Shown piece by piece: positions 23,911-34,344 of a DNA stretch of 64,000 bases. The stretch's first letter is position 1. The number at the start of each line of letters is the position of its first letter. Origin of the DNA: Monoplex corrugatus (lineage: Eukaryota; Mollusca; Gastropoda; Littorinimorpha; Ranellidae); contig JAPXFY010000015.1 in NCBI GenBank assembly GCA_030674185.1, positions 16,867,017 through 16,931,016 of the forward strand. Direction: 5' to 3'. The position numbers were made by a program, and so were the translations under genes. The notes under the pieces are model-generated. The model made no database searches. It saw only the letters and a list, made by a program, of their open reading frames with translations, and was not told the DNA's origin.

Positions 23911-24807
23911 CGTTATTGTCACATCAACGGGAAACATGAAAGTAAACCAGTGGCATCACAATCCATTATTTGTTGGATTTTGTTTGTTTGCTTGTTTTGT
24001 GTTGTTTCGTTTTGTTTGTTTTGTTTTGTTTTGATTGCCGGTTTTGTTTTGTTTTGTTTTTTTTCCTTTTATTTCCTATGCCACCATCAATGGTAAAAAA
24101 ATCTTGGACAAGTTTTCATAACGTTATGATGATGATGATGATGGGGATGAATCACAATGCTATGGAGTTCGATCTAGGTTTGAGACTGAATATATCCTGG
24201 CATCGAACAGGACCGAGAGATACAAACACCTACTGTGCAAGTCACAAGATTTGAGCAACACCCCCAACGACGCATACGTGAAGTGGATGAGATTTTACAG
24301 TTTGATCCTAGCTTTCCCAGTGAATCCTTAGCAAACTCTACATTTGTATAGGAGCTGGTTGGGACCGAAAAATGACACAGTGACTGATGGGATTCGCATG
24401 TCCACAACTTTCCAGTCAATAATCTGTTACGCTACAAACCATTGTCGTTGCCTCGATTCACATTCATACAGCTTTAATGAAAACCAGTGTCCCACATCAA
24501 ACACAGCACAATCCCATTCCCCGTTGTGTGACTGCTATATCGACGAACTACGTGGTGTGGAACCGGAATTCACTGGCAAATATTCTTTATATCGACGGAC
24601 CATGTCATGTGAAATCGGATTTCATCAGCAACCATTCATTCATAATTCATTGCCTTTCTCTACTCTGTCGGAGTTCGGCTGTTATAGGCTTGCCGTTTGG
24701 GATGTTAGCTCGTCCTGTATATATGGCAAGTCAGCAATGTCTATTTCACTAATGCCGTTACGAAACAAAACGAATGGGAAGAGAGTGATCCGTTTCCCAG
24801 GCCCATT

Positions 24808-24810
24808 TGA

Positions 24811-24888
<78 letters not shown>

Positions 24889-24925
24889 CCTATCTCTTTC
24901 CCTCTCTCTCTTTCTCTGTCTATCT
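24808..24925. repeat. (CT)n microsatellite
   Basis: CT run with TT breaks. Confidence 0.9.
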
Positions 24926-25419
24926 CCCTCCCCCCTCCCACCATTTGTCTTTTTTCTCCCTTCATACCACTGATATTCCAAGTTTTAATCATTTTGATGT
25001 TTTCACGTTGTTATGGTGTCTTTGCGTTAGTGTATACCCTCCATAGACGAGAGCTGAGAATAAAAACACGTATACTTTTTGCTTAGGCCACCAGCGTCGT
25101 ACGTAAGAATTTGTTCTTGTTCTTGTCCCCCCCCCCCTCTCACTCTCTCTCTCTTGCTTCTCTCCTGTCTCTTTCTCTTACCTATTATTTGTTTAGTTTT
25201 ATGTTATATTCCATTTTTATGCTTGTGATGTTTTGTCATGTGCAATATAGACATGACTGGGAGATGTAAACAACAGCTTTTTGCTTGTTCTGTTAGCTTT
25301 GGTGCAGCCATTTCATTGTGGTTTTGTGTGTGCTGTTTTTCAGTCTTCTGCAGATCTACATGCATATATATACATAAAAGTGGACATCTCCATTTCTATG
25401 GCATAAATATGTTGTGAAA

Positions 25420-25451
25420 AACATGCATACATACATACATACATACATACA

Positions 25452-25482
<31 letters not shown>

Positions 25483-25790
25483 CATGCATGCATGCATGCA
25501 TACATGCACACATATACATACATACATACCTACGTATGTACGTACGTACGTAGTACATACATATATAATACATACATAAACACAGATAGACAGACATGCA
25601 TCCATCCATCCATCCATACAATACATATATAATACATACATACACACAGATAGACAGACATGCATCCATCCATCCATCCATCCATACATACAATACATAC
25701 ATACATACATAAATACATACATACATACATACATACATACATACATACATACATACATACATACATTCACACATACATACACACAGATAA
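25420..25790. repeat. (CATA)n arrays with duplicated CCAT block
   Basis: CATA runs, CGTA patch at 25540, and a block with ACAGATAGACAGACATGCATCC present twice (about 25580 and 25645). Confidence 0.88.
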
Positions 25791-26401
25791 ACGCCCATTT
25801 CTCTGTGCCATCATTATGTCGTGTAAAACATATGGAACCATCCATAACCTGTCATGTCTTCCTCAGCAATCTGATCCTTGACATTGAAGCTTAAATCTGA
25901 AATAAATAGGTATATAAACAAATAAACACGAATCTCCTTCTCCTGACAAAATGTGCAGAACAAAGGATCTGGAATAATCCAACATAACTTTTTTAAAATT
26001 TTTTTATCAGAGTTTTAAAAAAAAAATGAAAACCAAAACTAAAGCTTAAAACTCATGATGATGGAAAATGATTTCGCAACACTCACCTTCTGTCATTCAG
26101 GGGGTGGAGGCCTGTGTAAAGAGATGCAAAACTATTGTGTGTAGACTGTCATGTTGTATCGAGTTCTCTGGTACGAACTCTCTAGACCTTACCACTGACG
26201 GTAACAAAATCTAACGCTGCTGTTGCCTGTTCATGCAGCTGTGTATTTTCTGTTCATACGCTCATAAGCTGAGAACCTCATAATCATTTTGGCCTACAGT
26301 TTTGATCTGACGAAAAGCTGATATAATAAAAGTAAGACACCTTCGTTTGACATATGAGCTAAATGATATATGAAATGAACAAATTAATAAAAAAAATTTT
26401 T

Positions 26402-26765
26402 AAATGGGTCAGTCAGTCGGTCAGTCAGTCAGTCAGTCGGTAGGTCAGTCAGCCAGTCAGTCAGTCAGTAAGTAAGCAAGTAAGTCAGTAAGTAAGTACT
26501 AAGTCAGTAGTAACTATGCACGTACATACATACGCATGTGAATAAATGAGTAAGCAAGTAAGAAGGTAAATAAGTGAATGAGTGAGTGAGTACGTGAGTG
26601 AGTACTTGAGTGTGTAAGTATGTAATTCATCGAGTAAGTGCATGAGTGAGTGAGTGAGTGAGTGAGTGGGTGAGTGAGTGAGTAAATAATTAAGTAGGTA
26701 GGTAGTAAGTCAGTCCGTCAGTTGGTAAGTACATGTAAGTACGTAAGAAAGTAAGTAAGGAAGGA
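26402..26765. repeat. degenerate tetranucleotide array, GTCA/GTAA/GTGA
   Basis: Runs of GTCA (or AGTC) change to AGTA/GTAA, then GAGT, then back to GTAA, over about 360 bp. Confidence 0.7.
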
Positions 26766-26944
26766 AGTAAAATATTAAATAAAAAGATGGATAAATGAAT
26801 AAACAGATAAATAGATAAGTCTCAAAAGTCTGCTTTTTATTTTCATTTGTATCATGAAATTTTCAGTGAGTCTGTCAAGTCAAACATCCATACGCTGTTG
26901 ATGAAAGACAAGCATTTGAATTGCCTTTATATATTTATTTCCTG

Positions 26945-27022
26945 CAACAACTCATGAACATTTTAAACAAAGTAAGACAGCAGGGCCATCTCTCTTTCTC
27001 TGTCTGTCTGCTTGTCTCTTTA

Positions 27023-27055
<33 letters not shown>

Positions 27056-27236
27056 GAACTTTCTAAACATTTTAAACAAAGTAAGACAGCAGCTTCTTCT
27101 CGTTTTCTTTGTCTGTCTGTCTGTCTCTTTTTTTTCTCTGTCCGCCTGTTTGTCTGTCTGTCTGTCTGTCTCTCTGAACTTTCTAAACATTTAACACAAG
27201 GTAAGACAGATTCTTCTCGTTTTCTTTTTCTCTCTC

Positions 27237-27269
<33 letters not shown>

Positions 27270-27290
27270 ACCTCCACCCCTCTCTCTCCC
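26945..27290. repeat. three units of 'ACATTTTAAACAAAGTAAGACAG' plus (CTGT)n/(CT)n
   Basis: Three spaced copies of an approx. 100-bp unit, each with a unique core and a CTGT/CT-rich stretch. Confidence 0.65.
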
Positions 27291-27364
27291 TGTGTCCTTT
27301 TTTTTTTATATTTCAAAATAAACAAACAAATAGATAAGAACAGGAGGGATATTAGGATTGTTTC

Positions 27365-27700
27365 ATATCATTGACGGATACAGTAGTCAAGTGGGTAAAT
27401 GTCATACATCCAGTCGGAAAGTCCTGGGTCCAATCTGCCTTGACATGTTCTTTTGGTGGTTGATGAGTAATTTTCCCCATCTCTCTGGTCAAAGTGTCAT
27501 GTAAGCGGACCTGCCAATGTTTAAACCTCCCTTCGTGTGTATATACATGCAGAACTGAGTATAATCATGCCAGCGGCTGGCTTATGGAAGAAAGAAAACA
27601 CCCAGCTTGCACCCCTACCAAATACAGAGTATGGAGACTACGCAGCAACATTCCCGGACTCCACAGTTTGAGCAAAGCAACACGCCCACACGCATCTGAG
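27365..27700 (+). mobile_element. tRNA-derived SINE
   Basis: The head TAGTCAAGTGGGTAAATG ... AGTCCTGGGTCCAATCT is followed by a body with CAGCTTGCACCCCTACCAAA and GAGTATGGAGACTACGCAGC, the same blocks as the other SINE copies here. Confidence 0.55.
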
Positions 27701-28484
27701 TAAAACCATAATGCTCACAAACAAACACAACAAAGATAATAAAAACAACGACGATAATCACCGATATCATCACAACCATTTTCACCCATACCAAAATCTT
27801 AACCACAGTGTCGCTCATAATACCTTGTCCTACTCATCTTTTCTCCTCTTCTTGCGTTCCTATGTATCCATGATTCTTTCATTCGAGATGGGTTGAAGTG
27901 AGCCAGCACTGCAGACAAGCCACTTGGCTTTATCGATCGATCGCTGGAGCTGGAAGATGCCACAGAACCGAGTCTTGATACACTTTGTCAACAGACAATT
28001 CAACAGATTTTTATACACCCCTATTACTTTCGCATCATGATCTTCACCCGCACTGGCATTACATGTCTGCGTTGATCGACTGAAGAACGTTGAGATAACC
28101 ATGTGCAAACTTACCGTGTTGCATCAAATTTTAACCAACTATTAAACATGATGAAAACTTGCCATTTGGCAGAGCTTTATAAGCACCATATGTTAAAAAA
28201 AGATAGAAGAACAAAGAATATAAAACAGAAAAAGAAAAGGAAAAACATTAGCGTGAACAGTCCATGTTGAAAGCACACTCGCGTTCTACTTTAGTAACCG
28301 ATCATTATCAATTTTTATATAGCAACAGGATGATCAGCTTGTAATAGTTATATATATAAAAAAAAAGTAACAATAAAATAATTTTGATGATGATGATGAT
28401 GATAATAATAATGTAACAATAATAGTAACAATAATCCTTATCTATGGTGGCCTCGTTAATAGCTTACAACATGGTGGGCAAAGA

Positions 28485-28549
28485 GAACACACACACACAC
28501 ACATATATATACGCACGCACGCTCGCACACACACACACACACACGCACG

Positions 28550-28589
<40 letters not shown>
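28485..28589. repeat. (CA)n with GCACGCTCG interruptions, left of LINE
   Basis: Ends where the truncated LINE begins. Confidence 0.88.
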
Positions 28590-28590
<1 letters not shown>

Positions 28591-29880
28591 CATTTCATCA
28601 CAAATGACTGTTGGAACTTACGTATCTGACTTAGTCAAACAGTCTAACATAAGTTTGGATGAAATAGCTGAGACACCATCCACAACGCCTATCCCTACAT
28701 GGGAAATGCTTAAAGCCACTTTTGATATTGATTATACAGATGCTAAGAAATATGAAAACATTAACATTTCGATATGCATAGCAAGAGAACACGTCGATGA
28801 AAAATACCGTACCCACCTCCATATTTTTACCAATGGGTCAGTCTTAGAAAATGAATCTGCTGGAGCAGCGTATTACGTTCCAAAATTTAAAATACAAAAG
28901 TCATTTTTCATTGGGCCAAATATATCTATATTTACAGCGGAATTAGTCGCTATTATACAAGCGTTGCATTATTTAATAGACCTTAAACCTGTCTTTTTCA
29001 AAGTGGTTCTCTTTGTTGATTCAAAATCTGTATTATATGCCTTACAGTCTTTTAATACAGACACAAGACCTGACTTAATTACTGAGGCAAATCATCTTAT
29101 ACATCGTTTAAGGACAAAAGGTATAGATATCAGTTTATGCTGGGTGCCTTCTCACGTTGGTCTTCATGGCAACGAAGTAGTAGACAGAGCAGCTAAACAA
29201 GGTGCACACAACACTGATAATACTATAGAATTACGTATTAAAACTTCCGTAAAAGAAGCTTGCAACTTGCTAGAATCAGCCTCATGGATTCGATTTCATG
29301 AACATTTCAATGAAAAGTTTGTGACACAACAAATGATAAAACTTTCATTACAAAATGTATGTAAAAAATTGAAGTATTCTTCCGTATATCATTCGAGATC
29401 GATTGTTGCTGTTCATTTTCGTATTCAGCTAAACGCGTTGAAAACAAAATATTGTAAAAATATCAAGTGTATTTGCGGAGAACAATTCACACTGTTTCAC
29501 TGTTTATTTTACTGCAAAATGCTACGTTCTTTTTTACCAAAAATATTTACACAAGAAAACTTTTCTGAAACTCATTTTAAAGAAGTAACTTCAGATCAGT
29601 CTTTATCAGTTAAAATTTCAGAATCATTGCTTCACAGTCCTGTTAATGTATTGCTTTAAATTTATGAAGTCAGTATTTTCGCGTTAAATTTTTCCCTTCA
29701 CATTGTTAATGTTAATTGTTAGTGTTAAGATCTTGTTCCATTTTTCTATTTACCCACTTATTTATGTCTTTTACTCTGTCTCCCCTCTCCCCACAATGCA
29801 ACTCGCCCACCTCTCATCCTCCATTTTTCCCCCCGTCTAATATCACTCATAGTGAACAGACGTTAAATTAAAGAACGAAC
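28590..29880 (+). mobile_element. 5'-truncated LINE with RNase H, inserted in a CA microsatellite
   Basis: The non-repetitive block starts directly after a CA tract (to about 28589) and ends ATTAAAGAACGAAC, directly before another CA tract that carries the same interruption (CGCTCGCACAC). It holds the C-terminal end of a LINE second reading frame with RNase H and a terminal zinc knuckle, and a 3' UTR of about 220 bp. No target duplication can be judged because the target is a repeat. Confidence 0.78.
28604..29659 (+). pseudogene. C-terminal fragment of LINE polyprotein: RNase H domain and zinc knuckle
   Basis: A 351-codon open frame. RNase H hallmarks: F-T-N-G-S (the first catalytic Asp is replaced by Asn77), E113 in T-A-E-L, D139 in F-V-D-S-K, and W-V-P-S-H-V-G-L-H-G-N-E..D (H184, D194). 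A C-x-C-x7-H-x4-C cluster (289-304) matches the terminal knuckle of I/Jockey-type LINEs that have RNase H. The endonuclease and reverse transcriptase are missing (5' truncation). The frame is undamaged for over 1 kb, suggesting a young copy, but the Asn makes this RNase H probably inactive. Confidence 0.8.
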
Positions 29881-29922
29881 ACACACACACACACACACAC
29901 GCTCGCACACACACACGCACAT

Positions 29923-29998
<76 letters not shown>

Positions 29999-30012
29999 GT
30001 GCACGCTCGCAC
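29878..30012. repeat. (CA)n with CGCTCG interruption, right of LINE
   Basis: Same type of interrupted CA tract as left of the LINE. Confidence 0.88.
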
Positions 30013-30062
30013 ATCCACGGCATACAGTGACCGCACAAATATACATGTATGCACTGTATGCA

Positions 30063-30133
30063 TGTGCTCCGCGCTAATTACCGATCGGTGCGCGTTTTAA
30101 CGATCATATAATTGCGCGGCAGTCTCGAGATTG
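30063..30133 (+). repeat. left terminal inverted repeat of the Ginger element
   Basis: 71 bp, matching the reverse complement of 33026-33115 with few mismatches except for 19 extra bases in the right copy. It starts with TG as retroviral-type elements do. Confidence 0.85.
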
Positions 30134-30320
30134 CGTGAGTGAGATGATTTCATCAAGATCAAAGGCCTGGCGCTAATTGGTGAACACGGGCATTTATTGT
30201 GTGAGTGAGGACGATCATATAATTGCGCGGCAGTCTCGAGATTGCGTGAGCGAGATGATTTCATCAAGATCAAAGGCCTGGCGCTAATTGGTGAACACGG
30301 GCATTTATTGTGTGAGTGAG
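30101..30320 (+). repeat. 111-bp tandem duplication just inside the Ginger left end
   Basis: 30101-30211 and 30212-30320 are nearly identical, with one T/C difference seen. The unit begins in the inverted repeat (CGATCATATAATTGCGCGG) and runs to GTGAGTGAG, so part of the terminal repeat is present twice. Confidence 0.85.
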
Positions 30321-30404
30321 TGAACACGGGCCAAGCGCGAAGGCATTTCAGTCCAGTTCACGACTTTTGTCAGACAGAATCAAGAAACGTGCTACAACTT
30401 CAAC

Positions 30405-32090
30405 ATGGATTTCAACAACTTAGAGGAACATATGAAAGGAATAAGAGACCAGCTTCTGGCTGCGAAGACAACATACGTCATCTCCAAGGGGAAGTACGAC
30501 GCCATCATCCAGCATCTTAACGATCCGACCTCATCTGTCTCTGCACATTTCAAGGCCTGGGTCAAGAAGAAGAAGTTTTCGATACAGAATATACCTGCGC
30601 TAGATGTCGTCAATTCCCTGGTAGTACCTGCGGATGAAAAGAACAGACCCCCTGGATTCAATTGCAGAAGAGTCGTCCACGCAGAAAAGATGTTTCAAGT
30701 TGTCAAAGATATCCACTGCCAAGAAACTCAGCATGCCGGATACAAAAAGACACTGGATCAAGTTCAGCGGCTGTTTTACGGCATACCCCGCAGTTACGTC
30801 CAGGAGTTTACAAAGAACTGCCCAGTGTGCCAGCTGTCTGCGTCACAAACGGTTAGACCACCACTGCGCCCAATCATTTCAAAAGGATTCCTACATCGAG
30901 TACAAGTAGATCTAATCGACATGCGCCACGATCCGGACGGCGACTATAAATGGATAGGACATTTCATGGACCACTTTTCTAAGTACCATGTCATCTTCCC
31001 CTTGAGAAGCAAGACAGCGCAAGAGGTGGCTGAGATGTTGCAGCAGCGAGTATTGAGCTATCTAGGTGTGCCAAGGATTTTCCACAGCGACAACGGGCGA
31101 GAATTCGTCAATCAACTTCTTGAGGCCCTGTTCGATCAGTGGGGAGGAGACGTCATCTTCGTCCGAGGACGCCCGCGCCATTCGCAGAATCAAGGACTGA
31201 TCGAAAACGGTAACAAGACACTGGAGAAAAGACTTGCTGCAATAAAAGCCGAACAAGGGATAACCAGCCAGACACCTTGGGCCTCTTGGCTTCCCCGCAT
31301 CCAGTATGGACTGAATACCACCGTACAGGAATCAGTGAAGCAGACGCCATACGCTATCATTTTCGGCCAACAGCCACAGTCCTCCTTTGTACCAGGCTCA
31401 TCAGTTCCAATAATTGATGAAGAAGACTTGGATGACGAAATCACCCAAGAAGAGTGCCCAACTTCAGCTGACACAATCCCGTCGTCGCCAGAACCAGCGC
31501 CCAGGACAACCCAGCCTCCAGAACCAGCACCAAGGACAACCCAGCCGCAAGAACCAGCGCCCAGGGCCACTCAGCCTCCAGAGCCCAAGACCCAAGAATC
31601 CCAGCATAAAAAAATCAGAGAAGTGGCAAAGAAAAACTATGAGGCAAACGCCGAGACGATGAAGAACAGGTGGCAGAAGCGAAAAAGAATTCAAGTCACA
31701 AAATTCGATATTGGGGACCACGTGACTGTCGACGTCCCGAAACTGGACAGGGCCAGCAGCAACCCAAGACGCCTGCCAGCCGTAATTACGAAAATTACCG
31801 GAGACATTGACAAGCGGTATCACCTGGCTACAGAGTTCGGCACCATTGGAACATACCATGGAGGAGAGCTGATGGAATACAGCGGAATCATCACGCCCAA
31901 GACGGACAAGACCATCACCCTGAGAGAAGCGGCAAGACAGGCATATCCGAGGAAACAACCCGCCAAGCTTCACTGCAAGTGCGCTGGAAAATGCCTCACA
32001 ACGAAGTGCCCATGCCTTAAGAAGAGAGGAATGCACAAGTCATTGCCATCCCACCCACGCATGTCGCAACCACCCCATCCGCGAAACTGA
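30405..32090 (+). CDS. Ginger transposase (retroviral-type integrase), 561 residues
   Basis: In order: N-terminal region; H-H-C-C zinc-binding domain (H104, H110, C139, C142); integrase core with D169, D229 (in H-S-D-N-G-R-E-F) and E267 (in Q-G-L-I-E-N), spaced 37 residues between the last two; a proline-rich repeat with four E-P-A-P/E-P-K-type units (about 363-396); an SH3-like segment in the position of the GPY/F module (about 435-495); and the start of a Cys-rich CXC motif (C524, C526, C530, C535, C537). The whole catalytic triad is present. The frame ends at 32090 just after the CXC motif begins, while the matching rest of that motif lies in the +1 frame, so the native protein probably continues into the next gene. 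It resembles domesticated vertebrate KRBA2-type proteins, from memory. Confidence 0.87.
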   Translation: MDFNNLEEHMKGIRDQLLAAKTTYVISKGKYDAIIQHLNDPTSSVSAHFKAWVKKKKFSIQNIPALDVVNSLVVPADEKNRPPGFNCRRVVHAEKMFQVVKDIHCQETQHAGYKKTLDQVQRLFYGIPRSYVQEFTKNCPVCQLSASQTVRPPLRPIISKGFLHRVQVDLIDMRHDPDGDYKWIGHFMDHFSKYHVIFPLRSKTAQEVAEMLQQRVLSYLGVPRIFHSDNGREFVNQLLEALFDQWGGDVIFVRGRPRHSQNQGLIENGNKTLEKRLAAIKAEQGITSQTPWASWLPRIQYGLNTTVQESVKQTPYAIIFGQQPQSSFVPGSSVPIIDEEDLDDEITQEECPTSADTIPSSPEPAPRTTQPPEPAPRTTQPQEPAPRATQPPEPKTQESQHKKIREVAKKNYEANAETMKNRWQKRKRIQVTKFDIGDHVTVDVPKLDRASSNPRRLPAVITKITGDIDKRYHLATEFGTIGTYHGGELMEYSGIITPKTDKTITLREAARQAYPRKQPAKLHCKCAGKCLTTKCPCLKKRGMHKSLPSHPRMSQPPHPRN

Positions 32091-32148
32091 CGCCGTCCAC
32101 AGCATCCTCCTTAAAGTCAATCAAAAGAATTGCCTTACAGACCGACAC

Positions 32149-32787
32149 ATGGATGAAGTGAACGAGCTCATAAAAAAGATCGATCCCACCCTCGACGGGC
32201 TACAGTCACCTCTCCTGCTTACAATAAACAAGACGAAGAAACCGAACGGAAAATTCGTACAGATCGTTCACGCCCATCAACATTGGATCTGCATCTCGAA
32301 CGTCCACGCACCATCCGACCACCACGTGATTGTTTACGACTCCCTTCACTCTGGCCGCATCTCCACAGAAGTCATCAACAAGATCGCCAGCTTCCTCAGA
32401 TCTGATAACGACCGTATCATCGTCCAGCTCGCCAACGTTGACCAACAGACCAACAGTTACGACTGCGGCACCTACGTAATTCATTTCTCAGTTTCTCTGG
32501 CCTACGGTGACGACCCAGTCTCTCTAAAGTACGGTGAAGACATCCGTCAACATCTGGACCACGCCTTCACAACCAAGTTCTTCGAACGAACGCCAGCGGA
32601 GTCGGTCTTTCGGTCAAATTCGATTGTAAGAGAGTACGAAGTCAACATCCACTGCAAGTGTCGAGGAACAGACGACGGAACAAGCATGATCGAATGCGAA
32701 TCTTGCTTGATGTGGTACCATTTCAAGTGTTGTGGACTGAAACCCGGCGCGAAAATAGGACGTTGGATTTGCGACACCTGTAAATAA
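32149..32787 (+). CDS. Ulp1-like cysteine protease with C-terminal PHD finger
   Basis: 212 residues from the first Met; the same frame is open further upstream past 32013 and includes Cys residues that would complete the CXC motif of the transposase. Protease signature: H45-W46, D64, Q100 and C106 (S-Y-D-C-G-T-Y-V), the catalytic order of Ulp1/SENP peptidases. PHD-like zinc finger: C169, C171, C183, C186, H191, C194, C208, C211. Known: Ulp1-fold proteases cut SUMO or ubiquitin-like tags; PHD fingers bind histone tails. Inference: this part could deSUMOylate the transposase or steer integration to chromatin. Probably the C-terminal half of one transposase polyprotein. Confidence 0.82.
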   Translation: MDEVNELIKKIDPTLDGLQSPLLLTINKTKKPNGKFVQIVHAHQHWICISNVHAPSDHHVIVYDSLHSGRISTEVINKIASFLRSDNDRIIVQLANVDQQTNSYDCGTYVIHFSVSLAYGDDPVSLKYGEDIRQHLDHAFTTKFFERTPAESVFRSNSIVREYEVNIHCKCRGTDDGTSMIECESCLMWYHFKCCGLKPGAKIGRWICDTCK

Positions 32788-33025
32788 ATTAAATGTACTT
32801 TGTGAACTTTGATACCTGGCATTGTATCCATCTTGTGAGCTCTTCAATTTGCGATACGGTAATTTTACTTTTCATGTTTTTACACTTTTGAAAATGTGTG
32901 AATGTAACTTGTATGTGACCTGATCATGTGATAACCCAGTTTCAGCATCTCTACGAAAAGCATACTGTCAATGCCTTCATCATAAGAATGCGCACATCCT
33001 AAAAACGCGCAAGCCGGCCTTTGTA

Positions 33026-33115
33026 CAATCTTCAGATTGCCGCGCAATTATACGATCGTTAAAACGCGCAGCGCGATCTTAAGATTGCACCGATCGGTAA
33101 TTAGCGCGGAACACA
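33026..33115 (-). repeat. right terminal inverted repeat of the Ginger element
   Basis: 90 bp. Relative to the left copy it has a 19-bp insertion after GGTGC (reverse-complement sense) that contains the palindrome ATCTTAAGAT. It ends in CACA followed by the TGCA duplication. Confidence 0.85.
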
Positions 33116-33369
33116 TGCACTTCGGTGTGTTCTCCGCTTTGGTATCTTGCTCCTCTCCTCAGCCTTGATCAGGTGAAAGAGATTGCTATCACACATGCGA
33201 TAGCATTACCCGCAACAAAATTAACATACAAAGCGAAACCATCAGTTTCATGTAGATGTAAACTGAAACACAATGCACATATGCTGTAGGGTGATAACCA
33301 AACTGATTTGGATGTTGGCCTTCCAGCTGGAAGATCTGAGTTCGGTGACCATGCCTGGTACCTTCTGCC

Positions 33370-33660
33370 TGGTGAAGTAAGTGGTGAACATTTTTCCAAC
33401 ATTTCAGGCCAACGTACGTGCAGACCAGCATAGCTGCCTTGCAGTGCCTTTAACCCCATCTTTGCACACATACGGACCAGAAAGGCAGAAAATGATAGTA
33501 AGAAATGACAGAAAGCAAAGGAGGAAGAAAGAAACAAAGAGAGTGACAGAAAAGAGGAAACTTCTAGCACAGAATTTCCAGAAGTTGGGGATACTATTTA
33601 TACTGAAAGAGCCCACGACATCCCCACGAGGGATTTCGTTCAGCTGGAGAAAACAATTTA
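33370..33660 (-). repeat. dispersed repeat family 'TTTAAAC-end', copy 5
   Basis: Inverted copy: GAGTGACAGAAAAGAGGAAAC, CACAGAATTTCCAGAAGTTG and TTTATACTGAAAGAGCC are the reverse complement of the body blocks. Confidence 0.52.
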
Positions 33661-33739
33661 TCTGATGATACATGAGATGGAGATGATAATCGTGGTAATG
33701 TGGGGTTCCATTCTGTAGGCCTATTGATCGAGACTGTGT

Positions 33740-34090
33740 GGCAGGGCTGCAGGTCTTAATCGTTGAGAGTTCCATGGACAGCAAAGAAAACAAACGAGAC
33801 AGTCTTGATGGAGGCAGACACAAGAAGATCATTCATAATGAAGATTAGGAAAAGACAGGCAACATTTATAGGCCATTTTATGAGGAAAGGGGATTTGGAG
33901 CACCTGGTCACAACGGGAAAGCTGGAGGGAAAGAGAGCACCAGGTAGACCCAGGGAGAAAATACTAGACGGACTTGCAGAGTGGCTGAAGACGAGGAGGG
34001 TGGAGGAGATGCTAGGGGCAACAAGAGATACAGATGGAAGTCCATGATCGCCAACGCCATGCGGCAGGGACCTGATGATGATGAAAGCAA
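33740..34090 (+). pseudogene. LINE 3' end (C-terminal polyprotein tail)
   Basis: The open frame 33763-34047 reads L-R-V-P-W-T-A-K-K-T-N-E, R-K-R-Q-A-T-F-I-G-H-F-M-R, G-K-R-A-P-G-R-P-R and, at its end, A-T-R-D-T-D-G, the usual tail of Jockey/CR1-like LINE proteins. A stop lies immediately upstream of 33763. After the coding tail comes ATCGCCAACGCCATGCGGC and a short GATGAT tail. A 3' piece of the same family sits at 42225-42300. Confidence 0.68.
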
Positions 34091-34196
34091 TATTCATGCA
34101 GGCCCTCGAGAAAACTGAGGTCTGCTCTACCTACGACTTCCAAGTTATGAGTCAACCTTTACCTGACCGGTGCCTTCTCGATTAAACAATTCTGAC

Positions 34197-34340
<144 letters not shown>

Positions 34341-34344
34341 CACA

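Larger units (their letters stand above)
30063..33115 (+). mobile_element. Ginger-type cut-and-paste DNA transposon, 3,053 bp
   Basis: The ends are terminal inverted repeats (left 30063-30133, right 33026-33115) beginning TGTG-TCCGCGCTAATTACC (position 5 is C left, T right) and flanked by a TGCA duplication (30059-30062 and 33116-33119). Inside is a Gypsy-like integrase gene (30405-32090), then a Ulp1-like protease plus PHD finger (32149-32787), same strand, +1 frame. Known: Ginger1 elements combine Gypsy-type integrase with Ulp1 or OTU proteases, have 40-270-bp inverted repeats and 4-bp CCGG/CCGT-type duplications. The domain set fits Ginger1, but the TGCA target differs. Base composition (more GC, few simple repeats) also differs from the surroundings. 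Apart from the frame break it looks intact. Confidence 0.88.

Noticed and set aside
23303..24034. 243-residue open frame rich in Thr-His
   Set aside because: Reading of a CA tract; no domain and no splice context.
24344..24973. 209-residue open frame ending in Ser-Leu repeats
   Set aside because: Second half is a CT microsatellite; the first half shows no recognisable motif.
31464..32036. 190-residue minus-strand frame inside the Ginger transposase
   Set aside because: Antisense shadow of the transposase; the Gly/Leu pattern comes from the proline repeat.
30063..33115. Gypsy LTR retrotransposon
   Set aside because: No LTRs, gag, protease or reverse transcriptase; ends are inverted, not direct, repeats.
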